64,000 nucleotides of DNA from Microscilla marina ATCC 23134 (GTDB lineage: Bacteria; Bacteroidota; Bacteroidia; Cytophagales; Microscillaceae), in NCBI RefSeq assembly GCF_000169175.1, contig NZ_AAWS01000022.1, positions 1 through 64,000 on the forward strand, given 5' to 3'. Positions 8,471-15,869 of this stretch are shown piece by piece. Numbering within the stretch: position 1 is the stretch's first letter; each line of letters begins with the position of its first letter. The notes beneath the pieces were generated by a model. It made no database searches, was not told the origin of the DNA, and was given only the letters and a program-made list of their open reading frames with translations. The translations under genes were made by a program, and so were the position numbers.

Positions 8471-9085
8471 TTAGCAATGGTGGTGCGTACTATTGTTACC
8501 ACAGGTAATGTCTTTTTTACCCTTCTGATAAGCCTGTAAAGGTGCACAGGTATTTTTTACCCCAAAAGCCATCAAGTTGCCTTGGTGGTCAGTTTCTATG
8601 TGGCAACACTCCATAATTAATTCCTTTAATAATTTACGCGCCCGTTGAATCCGGCTTTTGGTTGCCGTAAGGCTTAAGCCCAATTGTTGGGCAATGTTCG
8701 CTTGTTTTACTCCATCAATGTCGGCCAGTTTGAGGGGCAGTGCGTATTTGGGTGGAAGCAACATCAGCAGGGGAGTGACCAACTCTATGGCTTCTTGATA
8801 AGTATTATCCTCTGGGGCATCGGCGAGCTCTGGCAGTGGAGCACTTGTTTTTTGCTGTTTTCTTAGATAGTCTATGCTGGTATTATGGGCTATTTGGTAG
8901 AGCCATGACCGCACATTGCGTATTTGATTGCCTGAGCAGCAAGCGCCATATATTTTCATTAAAACTTCGTGTGACAACTCGTTGGCAGTATCTGAATCTT
9001 TGACTTTTTTTAGGATATAGTTTCGTAATCCTTCTTTATAATCTGCCCAAATATTTGTGGCTTCTTTGTAGTGCTTGATTTCCAT
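8471..9085 (-). CDS. sigZ: RNA polymerase sigma factor SigZ
   Basis: An ECF-type sigma-70 family factor of 204 residues. Region 2 is at about residues 10-85 (RSWLYQIAHNTSIDYLRK is the region 2.3/2.4 signature). Region 4 is at about 105-160, with the helix-turn-helix KQANIAQQLGLSLTATKSRIQRARKLL. The C-terminal tail is Cys- and His-rich (ECCHIETD, NTCAPL, DITCGNNSTHHHC). A CCH-containing tail of this kind is typical of the SigZ subgroup and may bind a metal or sense redox; that part is inference. The downstream secreted protein is the likely co-transcribed partner. No anti-sigma factor is visible nearby. Confidence 0.9.
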   Translation of the reverse strand: MEIKHYKEATNIWADYKEGLRNYILKKVKDSDTANELSHEVLMKIYGACCSGNQIRNVRSWLYQIAHNTSIDYLRKQQKTSAPLPELADAPEDNTYQEAIELVTPLLMLLPPKYALPLKLADIDGVKQANIAQQLGLSLTATKSRIQRARKLLKELIMECCHIETDHQGNLMAFGVKNTCAPLQAYQKGKKDITCGNNSTHHHC

Positions 9086-9381
9086 GATGAGTATCTAATT
9101 TAACATAATATATGGTTATAGAAGCTGTGCTGTTTGAGTAAGTTATACAATTTTGTTAAACCCATTTCTAATTTAATACATTTTAACTTGAGGTACAAAG
9201 TAAACACTCCAACTATAAAAGCTGAGAAATGGTGTATTTTAAGGGCAAGGAGGGATGCCAGTAAAACACCATGAAACTAAATACTTAGAAGCTACAAGTT
9301 CAAAAAACTTCCTTGAAGCGGAAAATAATGCCATAAAATAATTAGGTTTGATCCAAAACAAGCTCTTATATAAAACCGCTT

Positions 9382-10668
9382 ATGAACAAATTTACTCAAT
9401 TATTTTTGAGCTGCCTGGTGCTGTGGTGCCTGAGTATGCAAACCAACGCTCAAACTATTTATATTCACTGTGGGCAATTAATCGATGGCAAACGTGACCA
9501 GGTACAGCAAGAAATGACAATTGTTGTAGAAAAAAATCGCATACAATCGGTAGAAAAAGGCTATAAAAAAGCCTCTGAAAATGCTCAAGTCATTGACCTG
9601 AAAAATAAAACGGTGTTGCCAGGGTTGATGGATATGCACGTACACCTAGAGGGCGAGCTAAAGCCCAATCGTTATGCTGAACGTTTTACAATGAACAAAG
9701 AAGATGTGGCTTTTAGAGCGGCACAATATGCCGACCGCACCCTGATGGCAGGTTTTACTACCGTGCGCGACTTGGGCGGCAGTGGTGTAAACATTGCTTT
9801 GCGCAAAGCCATTAATTCGGGGTGGGCAAAAGGCCCCCGTGTGTTTACGGCAGGTAAGGCTATAGGGCCTACCGGAGGGCACGCCGACCCTACCAATGGT
9901 TTCAGGCTTGACCTGATGGGAGACCCCGGCCCAGCCCAAGGGGTAATCAATGGAGTGGATGATTGCCGAAAGGCGGTGAGGTATCAGTACAAGGTAGGAG
10001 CCGATGTGATAAAAATAACGGCTACTGGTGGAGTATTGAGTGTAGCAAAAGACGGGAGCCGCCCTCAGTTTACCGAAGAAGAAATAAAAGCTATAGTAGC
10101 CACGGCCAACGACCTTGACCTGGTAACTGCCGCCCATGCCCATGGTGCTGAGGGCATCAAACGTGCAGTTAGGGCGGGAATCAACTCTATAGAACATGGC
10201 ACCCTGATAGACGATGAGGGCATTCGGTTGATGAAAAAATACGGAACTTATTTTGTGCCTACTATTTCGGCAGGCGAGCACGTGGTAAAAATGGCTCAAA
10301 AAAAACAGTTACCTGCGGTGATTGTGCCTAAAGCTTTGAAAATAGGCTCTCAAGTAAAAAAAACCTTTCGAAAAGTATACAAGGCTGGGGTAAAAATAGC
10401 TTATGGTACAGATACGGGCGTGTCGGAACATGGTAAAAACGGACAAGAGTTTGCCTATATGGTAGCCGCAGGTATGCCCCCTATGAAAGCCATTCTATCG
10501 GCCACTATAGTGAGCGCCCGGTTACTAAGGGTAGACAAAGATTTGGGAAGTGTGGAGGTAGGCAAGTATGCCGATATTATTGCTGTAGATGAAGATCCCA
10601 TTAAAAATATCAAAACCTTAGAAAGAGTGACTTTTGTAATGAAAGATGGCAAGGTATATAAGAAATAA
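9382..10668 (+). CDS. Secreted zinc-dependent amidohydrolase
   Basis: A 428-residue amidohydrolase of the imidazolonepropionase/Zn-prolidase-like branch, with a signal peptide at residues 1-24 (ending TNAQ). Metal-ligand motifs in order are MDMHVH, the VIKITATGG lysine expected to be carboxylated, AAHAHG, SIEHGT and the catalytic Asp in YGTDTG. These make a two-metal active site in a TIM barrel. Family members cleave Xaa-Pro or N-acyl amino-acid bonds, and the real substrate is not predictable here. It likely works in the periplasm. It is monocistronic, with its own terminator at 10694. Confidence 0.9.
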   Translation: MNKFTQLFLSCLVLWCLSMQTNAQTIYIHCGQLIDGKRDQVQQEMTIVVEKNRIQSVEKGYKKASENAQVIDLKNKTVLPGLMDMHVHLEGELKPNRYAERFTMNKEDVAFRAAQYADRTLMAGFTTVRDLGGSGVNIALRKAINSGWAKGPRVFTAGKAIGPTGGHADPTNGFRLDLMGDPGPAQGVINGVDDCRKAVRYQYKVGADVIKITATGGVLSVAKDGSRPQFTEEEIKAIVATANDLDLVTAAHAHGAEGIKRAVRAGINSIEHGTLIDDEGIRLMKKYGTYFVPTISAGEHVVKMAQKKQLPAVIVPKALKIGSQVKKTFRKVYKAGVKIAYGTDTGVSEHGKNGQEFAYMVAAGMPPMKAILSATIVSARLLRVDKDLGSVEVGKYADIIAVDEDPIKNIKTLERVTFVMKDGKVYKK

Positions 10669-10693
10669 AGGATAAATAACTACATAAATTTGA

Positions 10694-10729
10694 GAGCAAG
10701 CTGATATATCTTAACGGCTTGCTTTTTAT
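10694..10729 (+). terminator. Terminator of the amidohydrolase gene
   Basis: Stem GAGCAAGC/GCTTGCTT followed by TTTATTTT, 25 bases past the stop codon. A possible TTG start for the next gene at 10719 lies inside this stem, which argues for the downstream ATG at 10758. Confidence 0.75.
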
Positions 10730-10757
10730 TTTAGAAATCATCATAACCATAAACTCC

Positions 10758-11327
10758 ATGGATACACTGTTATATTTTCTGAAGAATACGGCAAACTTTC
10801 CTGAAAGCTTGTTACCCGAAGTGGTGACATATTTTACAAAAGAGGAAGTGCCTAAAGGGAGTTATTTGGTGAAGGAGGGGCAATATTGTAGAAAAATGTC
10901 TTACATACACCAAGGCTATTTTAGGTTTTATTCATACAATGAAGATAAGCAAATCACTCACTGGATTTTTGGCGAAGGGCAACTCGTGACAGATATTGCC
11001 AGTTTTTTTTTAAACGAACCCGCCAAATGGAATATCCAAGCTTTGTCTGGTACCACCATATATACTATAACTAACCGTAGTTATCAATTGCTTAAAACAA
11101 AAATACCTGGGTGGAATGAGTACGAAAAGGTAATGATTGTGAAGTTTATGTCTGGCTTAGAAAATAGAGTCTATTCGTTTTTGTCGATGACCACCAAACA
11201 ACGCTACGATTACTTGTTCAAATCGTACAAAAACATATTCAACGAAGTGCCACTGCAATACATAGCCTCTATGCTGGGCATGACCCCCGAAACTTTAAGT
11301 AGAATACGTGCCTCTAAGAATTCTTGA
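10758..11327 (+). CDS. Crp/Fnr-family transcriptional regulator
   Basis: A 189-residue regulator with a cyclic-nucleotide-binding beta-roll at about residues 15-115 (EEVPKGSYLVKEGQYCRKMSYI) and a winged helix at the C-terminus (LQYIASMLGMTPETLSRIRAS). There is no Fnr cysteine cluster, and the canonical cAMP-binding Arg-Ser pair is not present. It belongs to the large Bacteroidota group with unknown ligands. I chose the ATG at 10758 because the alternative TTG at 10719 lies in the terminator of the gene before. No target genes are evident; the PhyH gene 178 bases downstream is a possibility only. Confidence 0.88.
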   Translation: MDTLLYFLKNTANFPESLLPEVVTYFTKEEVPKGSYLVKEGQYCRKMSYIHQGYFRFYSYNEDKQITHWIFGEGQLVTDIASFFLNEPAKWNIQALSGTTIYTITNRSYQLLKTKIPGWNEYEKVMIVKFMSGLENRVYSFLSMTTKQRYDYLFKSYKNIFNEVPLQYIASMLGMTPETLSRIRASKNS

Positions 11328-11505
11328 TATATGTCAAGAGCAAACTCTTGTGATTGCTGTAATTTTGAATTGTTAATCGCAGCCTATGTTTTTGCATTTT
11401 GAAATACACTTATAAAGTACTTTGTATTGCATACCTTAAATAAGGCAAAATCATATTTCAATTTACAAACCAGGCTGCTGAATGTTGTAATCAAAATTAA
11501 GAAAT

Positions 11506-12378
11506 ATGAATAAACATGAGGTAAAAAAATCGGTGACAGTCAACGACCCAAATTTGGCGAAGGGCAAAGATTTGGCAAAAAAGTACGCGGCTACTACTAG
11601 CAAGGCTTCAGAAGTTATCCCGAAAGAGTTGACCGACTCTGACATCAAATCTATTGAAGAGAAAGGTTATATCATCATACCCGATGTGCTTTCTACTGCC
11701 GAAATCAGCCACATCAAACAAGAAGCTAATCGCTTGCTAGGACCAGTGGGGCGCAACACTTTTGAGGGAAAGTATACCCAAAGGTTGTATGCTTCTTTAG
11801 AAAAAACACGGGCGTTTGATCGTTTGGTAGACCACCCTAGAATTATGGCAATTTTGGATCGAATATTTTCCCCAAACTACCTATTATCACAATGTCAAGT
11901 AATCAATATATTGCCAGGTGAAGCCAGCCAAGCATTGCACCCTGACGACGGTTTTTATAGGATTGCCAGACCACGCCCTGAGCTAAGCGCTGCCACCATT
12001 TGGGCAATAGACGACTTTACCGAAACCAATGGTGCTACTAGAGTAATCCCCCACAGCCATCAATGGGAGACGGATCGAGTGCCTCAGCAAACAGATGATA
12101 TATTTCCTGCGGTAATGAAAGCGGGATCAGTATTATTTTACCCTGGAACGTTTTGGCATGGCGGTGGCGCCAATAAATCAGAAAGCGCGCGAATGGCTAT
12201 TACTTGTCAATATTGCCAGCCCTATTTGCGCACCCAAGAAAACTTTTTCTTATCTATCTCAAAAGATACGGTAAAGGCTGTCTCAGAAGACATTAAGCGT
12301 ATGCTTGGCTATAGCATTCACCCTCCGTTTATGGGCATGACCAATGGCATGCACCCCAAACGAGTTTTAGAAGGTTGA
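11506..12378 (+). CDS. Phytanoyl-CoA dioxygenase (PhyH) family protein
   Basis: An Fe(II)/2-oxoglutarate-dependent oxygenase of 290 residues. The iron facial triad is visible as His145-Pro-Asp147 and the distal His218 in FWHGGG, with an Arg in ESARMAITCQY as the expected 2-oxoglutarate contact. Residues 1-50 are a charged extension before the core (YIIIPDVLSTAEI). Members of this branch hydroxylate small metabolites or halogenated or lipid substrates, and the substrate here is unknown. No signal peptide, so cytoplasmic. It is transcribed alone. Confidence 0.88.
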   Translation: MNKHEVKKSVTVNDPNLAKGKDLAKKYAATTSKASEVIPKELTDSDIKSIEEKGYIIIPDVLSTAEISHIKQEANRLLGPVGRNTFEGKYTQRLYASLEKTRAFDRLVDHPRIMAILDRIFSPNYLLSQCQVINILPGEASQALHPDDGFYRIARPRPELSAATIWAIDDFTETNGATRVIPHSHQWETDRVPQQTDDIFPAVMKAGSVLFYPGTFWHGGGANKSESARMAITCQYCQPYLRTQENFFLSISKDTVKAVSEDIKRMLGYSIHPPFMGMTNGMHPKRVLEG

Positions 12379-12862
12379 GGGGTTTATCCTAAAGAGCAGT
12401 GATTGGTAGCTGCTCTTTGCCTCTTCTGGCGCACAAAGCTATTAGTGATTGGTTGTGCAAAGCGTATCTGGCGATTAGCTGTTGGGGGTTAGCCCTTGGC
12501 ACGCGAAGCTGACCTTAGGAGAAGACTTCAGTTATTTACCATCCTACTATACATTTTTCGGTTGTGGAGACACAACTCGAGGCGGACGCACTGCTGGCAG
12601 TGTCTTCACTGCCAGCTTGAGCCAAAATGTATAGTAGGATGGTTATTTACCATAAGGTCTCGGAAGGCGTTAAGGAAACAGCGTTGGGCTGTCGACTAAA
12701 GTGCAGCCAAACAAGGACTAAAAAAACAACAAAAAACTCCCGGCTTCCCTCTGGTAATTTCATAAAAACTTAAAAGTCAGCACCTTATAAAGGTGGTTGC
12801 TTGCTTGTAAAGCAGCCGCAAGCTAATGACTAAAAGCTTAAGACTGTAAAAGCTCCTAACTA
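12379..12862. other. Gene-free stretch with a structured element
   Basis: No coding frame of quality. A possible MITE-like element occupies 12531-12653. The rest is low-information sequence between convergent genes. Confidence 0.6.
12531..12653. mobile_element. MITE-like element with 20-bp perfect inverted ends
   Basis: Perfect 20-bp inverted repeats lie at 12538-12557 and 12624-12643 (outer ends ACCATCCTAC and GTAGGATGGT). Two hairpins sit between them: GTTGTG-GAGA-CACAAC at 12561-12576 and GCTGGCAGTG-TCTT-CACTGCCAGC at 12593-12616. Together they would fold as a cloverleaf. The element is flanked by TATTT on both sides, compatible with a 5-bp target duplication. It encodes nothing. Confidence 0.65.
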
Positions 12863-13756
12863 TCAACTCCCTACTATAGACTTTATCAAAGGATTAAAAG
12901 CTTTGCTTACTACCAATACCTCATCGCCTGGGTTCAATTGTGTGATATCGCTTGCATCGGCTACTACTTTTATTACCTCGTTGCCTGCCAATACCGATAC
13001 AATATACACTACCCCTTCGGTTACAATGTCGAGTACTTTGCCTACCACTTGAAACTTGCCACTGATTTGTTGTTGGGCAAAAACTTGACGAGGGGTGCCC
13101 TTTTGGGTAATGCGCCCATGCTCAAGTACAAGTACCTGATGTGATACTTTGAAAATTTCGCCTACATCGTGGCTAACCAGTAAAATAGTAGGGCTAAACT
13201 TTTGATGAAGTTGCAATAAGTAATCCTGTAGTCTTTGTCGCATGGTTTGGTCAAGTGCCGAAAGAGGTTCGTCGAGCAGCAACAAGTCGGGTTGAGTAAC
13301 AAGGGCACGAGCCAATGCCACCCGTTGGCATTGACCACCAGAGAGCGTGTGGGGTTTGCGGTGTTGTAATGCCTGTAGGGCTACCAGCTCCATCAGTTGA
13401 TCAATCTGTGTTTGGTGTTGGCGGGCTATTTTTTTACTGGCAAAAGCAAACTCAAGGTTTTGACGCACTGTCATATTAGGAAACAGGGCATAGTCTTGAA
13501 AAACATAGCCAATACTACGTTGTTGGGGTTGAAGTGCTATTTTTTGTGCTGCATTGTACCATACCTTACCATGGACTACTATGTTGCCTCCATCGGGCTT
13601 GAGCAACCCGGCAAGCATGCGCAACACGGAGGTTTTACCTGCCCCCGATTCACCAAACAAGGTAGTGATTTTGCCCGGCTCAATCACAGTGTCTACCTCT
13701 AGCGTCATGGTGCCCTGTGCCGACATAAGGGTTTTATTTAGTTGTATTTCAAGCAT
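12863..13756 (-). CDS. ModC-like ABC transporter ATPase
   Basis: A 297-residue ABC ATPase. Walker A is GESGAGKTS, the Q-loop is YVFQDYALFPNMTV, the signature is LSGGQCQRVALARAL, Walker B is LLLLDEPLSALD and the H-loop is LLVSHDVGE. Residues 230-297 form a TOBE-like domain (VVGKVLDIVTEGVVYIVSVL), as in ModC, which binds molybdate or related oxyanions. ModC fits best, but no permease (ModB) or binding protein (ModA) lies beside it: upstream is tspO and downstream the gene-free gap. The permease may be encoded elsewhere, or the substrate may be another anion. It starts 23 bases after tspO stops, so the two may share a transcript. Confidence 0.8.
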   Translation of the reverse strand: MLEIQLNKTLMSAQGTMTLEVDTVIEPGKITTLFGESGAGKTSVLRMLAGLLKPDGGNIVVHGKVWYNAAQKIALQPQQRSIGYVFQDYALFPNMTVRQNLEFAFASKKIARQHQTQIDQLMELVALQALQHRKPHTLSGGQCQRVALARALVTQPDLLLLDEPLSALDQTMRQRLQDYLLQLHQKFSPTILLVSHDVGEIFKVSHQVLVLEHGRITQKGTPRQVFAQQQISGKFQVVGKVLDIVTEGVVYIVSVLAGNEVIKVVADASDITQLNPGDEVLVVSKAFNPLIKSIVGS

Positions 13757-13779
13757 TCAATGGTTTTTACGACTTCCCA

Positions 13780-14238
13780 CTAATTTTTCAACAAAATATA
13801 AGCATTGAGAGAGGTGGCAATGAGTAACCATACAAAATAGGGCAATACCAACAACGCCTTGGCTTTGAGGTAAGGAAACCAACCTATCAGAAAGTACCCC
13901 ACCAACACGGTCAGTAAAGAGATAACAATGAGACCTACGGCTACCTGGTGCATAGCAAAAAAGACGGGATTCCACAATACGTTGAGCACCCACTGAAGCG
14001 CAAACAAGCCAATCAGCAATTTACGGTCGGGGATTGACCGCCAGGCATACGCCATATATACTGCCAGGCATACCATAATAGTAGTCCAGGCAGCTCCAAA
14101 TACCCAGCCGGGGGGAGTCCAGGGAGCTTTATTAAGATTTATGTACCATTCAGAAGGTACTCCCTTGCCTGTAAACATAGAGCCCAAAGCCAGGGCAGCA
14201 AAATTGATCAATAAGAATATGATAAGTCTGTATGCCAT
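13780..14238 (-). CDS. tspO: TspO/MBR family membrane protein
   Basis: A five-helix membrane protein of 152 residues that binds porphyrins and other tetrapyrroles or sterols in characterised family members. The signature WTPPGWVFGAAWTTI and the later ALQWVLNVLWNPVFF carry the conserved Trp and Pro residues of the ligand pocket. I chose the ATG at 14238, which gives the usual family length. The longer frame to 14304 adds 22 residues with no family match. The neighbours, an ABC ATPase and an alpha/beta hydrolase, give no clear pathway. Confidence 0.9.
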   Translation of the reverse strand: MAYRLIIFLLINFAALALGSMFTGKGVPSEWYINLNKAPWTPPGWVFGAAWTTIMVCLAVYMAYAWRSIPDRKLLIGLFALQWVLNVLWNPVFFAMHQVAVGLIVISLLTVLVGYFLIGWFPYLKAKALLVLPYFVWLLIATSLNAYILLKN

Positions 14239-14316
14239 TTTTTTAAAAAAGTGATAATTGCTCGGTGGAAATACTTGGTAGGTATGCCAAGTTTGAATAC
14301 GCATTGATAACTTACC

Positions 14317-14952
14317 TCAACAAAGTTTGTTTATACTTTCGTTGATTTTTTGGTTTACTTCCTGCGCCCGGTCTACAATGATAAAGTGCCCTCCCTGTGG
14401 AATGACGTGGGTATTGGCAATAGTTGTTGCGGGCAATGTGCGGTCTTTACTGCCTGTAATTCTAATAAGGTTGGGAGGCAATTCCATATTTTGCCAGCGA
14501 GTCAATTGATTGACCGACCACTTGGCAAACTTGAGGTCGGTATCGCCTATAATTTGTTGAAGCAAAGGGTTTTGTGTACCAAAGAAGTAACGTGAAGCAA
14601 AGCCCGGTGGTCGAAACAACCACGGGGGTAATCGGCGTAAAATACCTGATTGTCCCGCTATTCTATACAGCAGGGGTAGCTCGGTGCGGGTGGCTACCGA
14701 CGATACGAGCCAAGTAGCCTTAGGAGACAGTTTTTTGCTGATTTCTACAGCTACCATACCACCAAAGCTTACCCCTAGCAAACCAAAAGGCTGACTGGTA
14801 TCTATTACTGCGGCCAGCCTTTGGGCGTAGGCTGGCAAGGTTTCGTCTTTTAGTGGTGTAATCCAGGCAACGGGTTCAAAGTCTGCTTCTATGTCCAAAT
14901 AATGAAACACCCTTTCATCGGCTCCCAGACCACTGATACCATATATTTTCAT
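14317..14952 (-). CDS. Alpha/beta hydrolase
   Basis: A 211-residue cytoplasmic hydrolase. The nucleophile elbow is GVSFGG at about residues 60-65, the acid is probably the Asp in GSKDRTLP and the base the His in PQGGHFII. The cap region is small. It starts with MKIYGISGLGADERVF, where the conserved oxyanion-type loop is GLGAD. The substrate is unknown; esterase, thioesterase and lactonase activity are all possible. It lies 78 bases upstream of tspO on the same strand. Confidence 0.85.
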   Translation of the reverse strand: MKIYGISGLGADERVFHYLDIEADFEPVAWITPLKDETLPAYAQRLAAVIDTSQPFGLLGVSFGGMVAVEISKKLSPKATWLVSSVATRTELPLLYRIAGQSGILRRLPPWLFRPPGFASRYFFGTQNPLLQQIIGDTDLKFAKWSVNQLTRWQNMELPPNLIRITGSKDRTLPATTIANTHVIPQGGHFIIVDRAQEVNQKINESINKLC

Positions 14953-14967
14953 AAGCTACCGTTTAAT

Positions 14968-15141
14968 AGTCCATAGCTAATTGTTAAATGCTGTAAACCA
15001 GTGTTTTATATTAAAATTGCGTACTCACTTTATTTTTAAAAGTGTTTCGGTTTTACGCCTAAACACCTAATTAAATAGTTTTTAAATTCATCAATAACTG
15101 ATAACCAACTTTGACTAAAATCACTGCGGAGTATTGACCGT
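14968..15141. repeat. About 170-bp dispersed repeat, plus copy
   Basis: An inverted copy lies at 25532-25729. Matching blocks include TGTTAAATGCTGTAAACCAG, TTACGCCTAAACACC, AACTATTTAATTGG-like and ACTAAAATCACTGCGGAGTA. It is non-coding and fills most of the gap between the hydrolase and the next gene. Confidence 0.8.
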
Positions 15142-15353
15142 TACAACAGTTCTTTATTTGTTTCCTTACGCTGTTTTTTTTCCTTTATTTTAAACTTATT
15201 GCGCTTATAATAGTTATTGATGCATGTAAACCTATCTTGGGTTTTTGATCCAAAAAGCTATTTGAGTACAATCCCCCTAAAAAAGCTTGCCTCTTATCAA
15301 GTCATACGCTCAACCGGACTTGATCTTTACTCACCATACCAAAACAACTAATT

Positions 15354-15785
15354 ATGATGTTAGAATCTTTGTTTAGTTCTGAAACTTACAATATAAGTTT
15401 TTATAAACAATCTCCTGCTGTATTGTCAGTAGATTGGCAGGAGGGGTCTAAATGGTTGAATAACCAAGGCTTCCGGGAAAGTGCAGAGCGAGCAACAGCC
15501 TTTGTAGAACAGCGCCAACCCAAATATTTACTGATCAATGCCAGAAAATTGAACTTTATCATTGTTCCGGAGTTGCAGGAGTGGTATCAAAAAAATATTA
15601 TTCCAAAATATGTCAAGGCTGGGCTTGAAAAAATAGGGGTAGTACTGACAGGAGAATTTGTGGCTGACCTGGCCATCAAACAGGTTTTTAGTGAAAAAAT
15701 AACCCTTAAAAATATGCAAATCAAGTACTTTACTTCGTCCGATGAGGTGCCTGAGTGGTTCAATGTATCCTTGGTAAAATCTTAA
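15354..15785 (+). CDS. Small STAS-like protein
   Basis: A 143-residue soluble protein. The pattern of strand, helix and Lys-Tyr-Leu-Leu-Ile-Asn-Ala-Arg resembles the SpoIIAA/STAS-like proteins that Bacteroidota carry in many copies. No phosphorylatable Ser motif is certain. If it is a STAS-like switch, it might interact with signalling proteins such as the SpoIIE phosphatase at 38402; this is inference. It is convergent with the OmpA gene and separated from it by a hairpin at 15815. Confidence 0.6.
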   Translation: MMLESLFSSETYNISFYKQSPAVLSVDWQEGSKWLNNQGFRESAERATAFVEQRQPKYLLINARKLNFIIVPELQEWYQKNIIPKYVKAGLEKIGVVLTGEFVADLAIKQVFSEKITLKNMQIKYFTSSDEVPEWFNVSLVKS

Positions 15786-15814
15786 ATCAACGGTATGAAA
15801 GCCATGTCTTATGA

Positions 15815-15851
15815 TTACCTTAGTACCTTATAAGTAGTAGTACTAAGGTAA
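15815..15851. terminator. Hairpin between convergent genes
   Basis: A perfect 12-bp stem TTACCTTAGTAC/GTACTAAGGTAA with a 13-base loop. There is no long T-run, so termination efficiency is uncertain, but the position between two converging stop codons fits. Confidence 0.55.
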
Positions 15852-15869
15852 CCTTTGAGTGATTCCGTT

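Noticed and set aside
8461-8547. Longer start of the secreted protein after sigZ
   Set aside because: It would overlap sigZ and add a basic stretch before a complete signal peptide.
9658-10299. 213-residue frame opposite to the amidohydrolase
   Set aside because: It is a shadow of a gene with clear catalytic motifs and has no domain of its own.
10719-10757. TTG start of the Crp/Fnr gene
   Set aside because: The TTG is inside the terminator of the previous gene; the ATG at 10758 is usual for the family.
14239-14304. N-terminal extension of TspO
   Set aside because: No family match in the extra 22 residues; the ATG at 14238 gives the normal TspO length.
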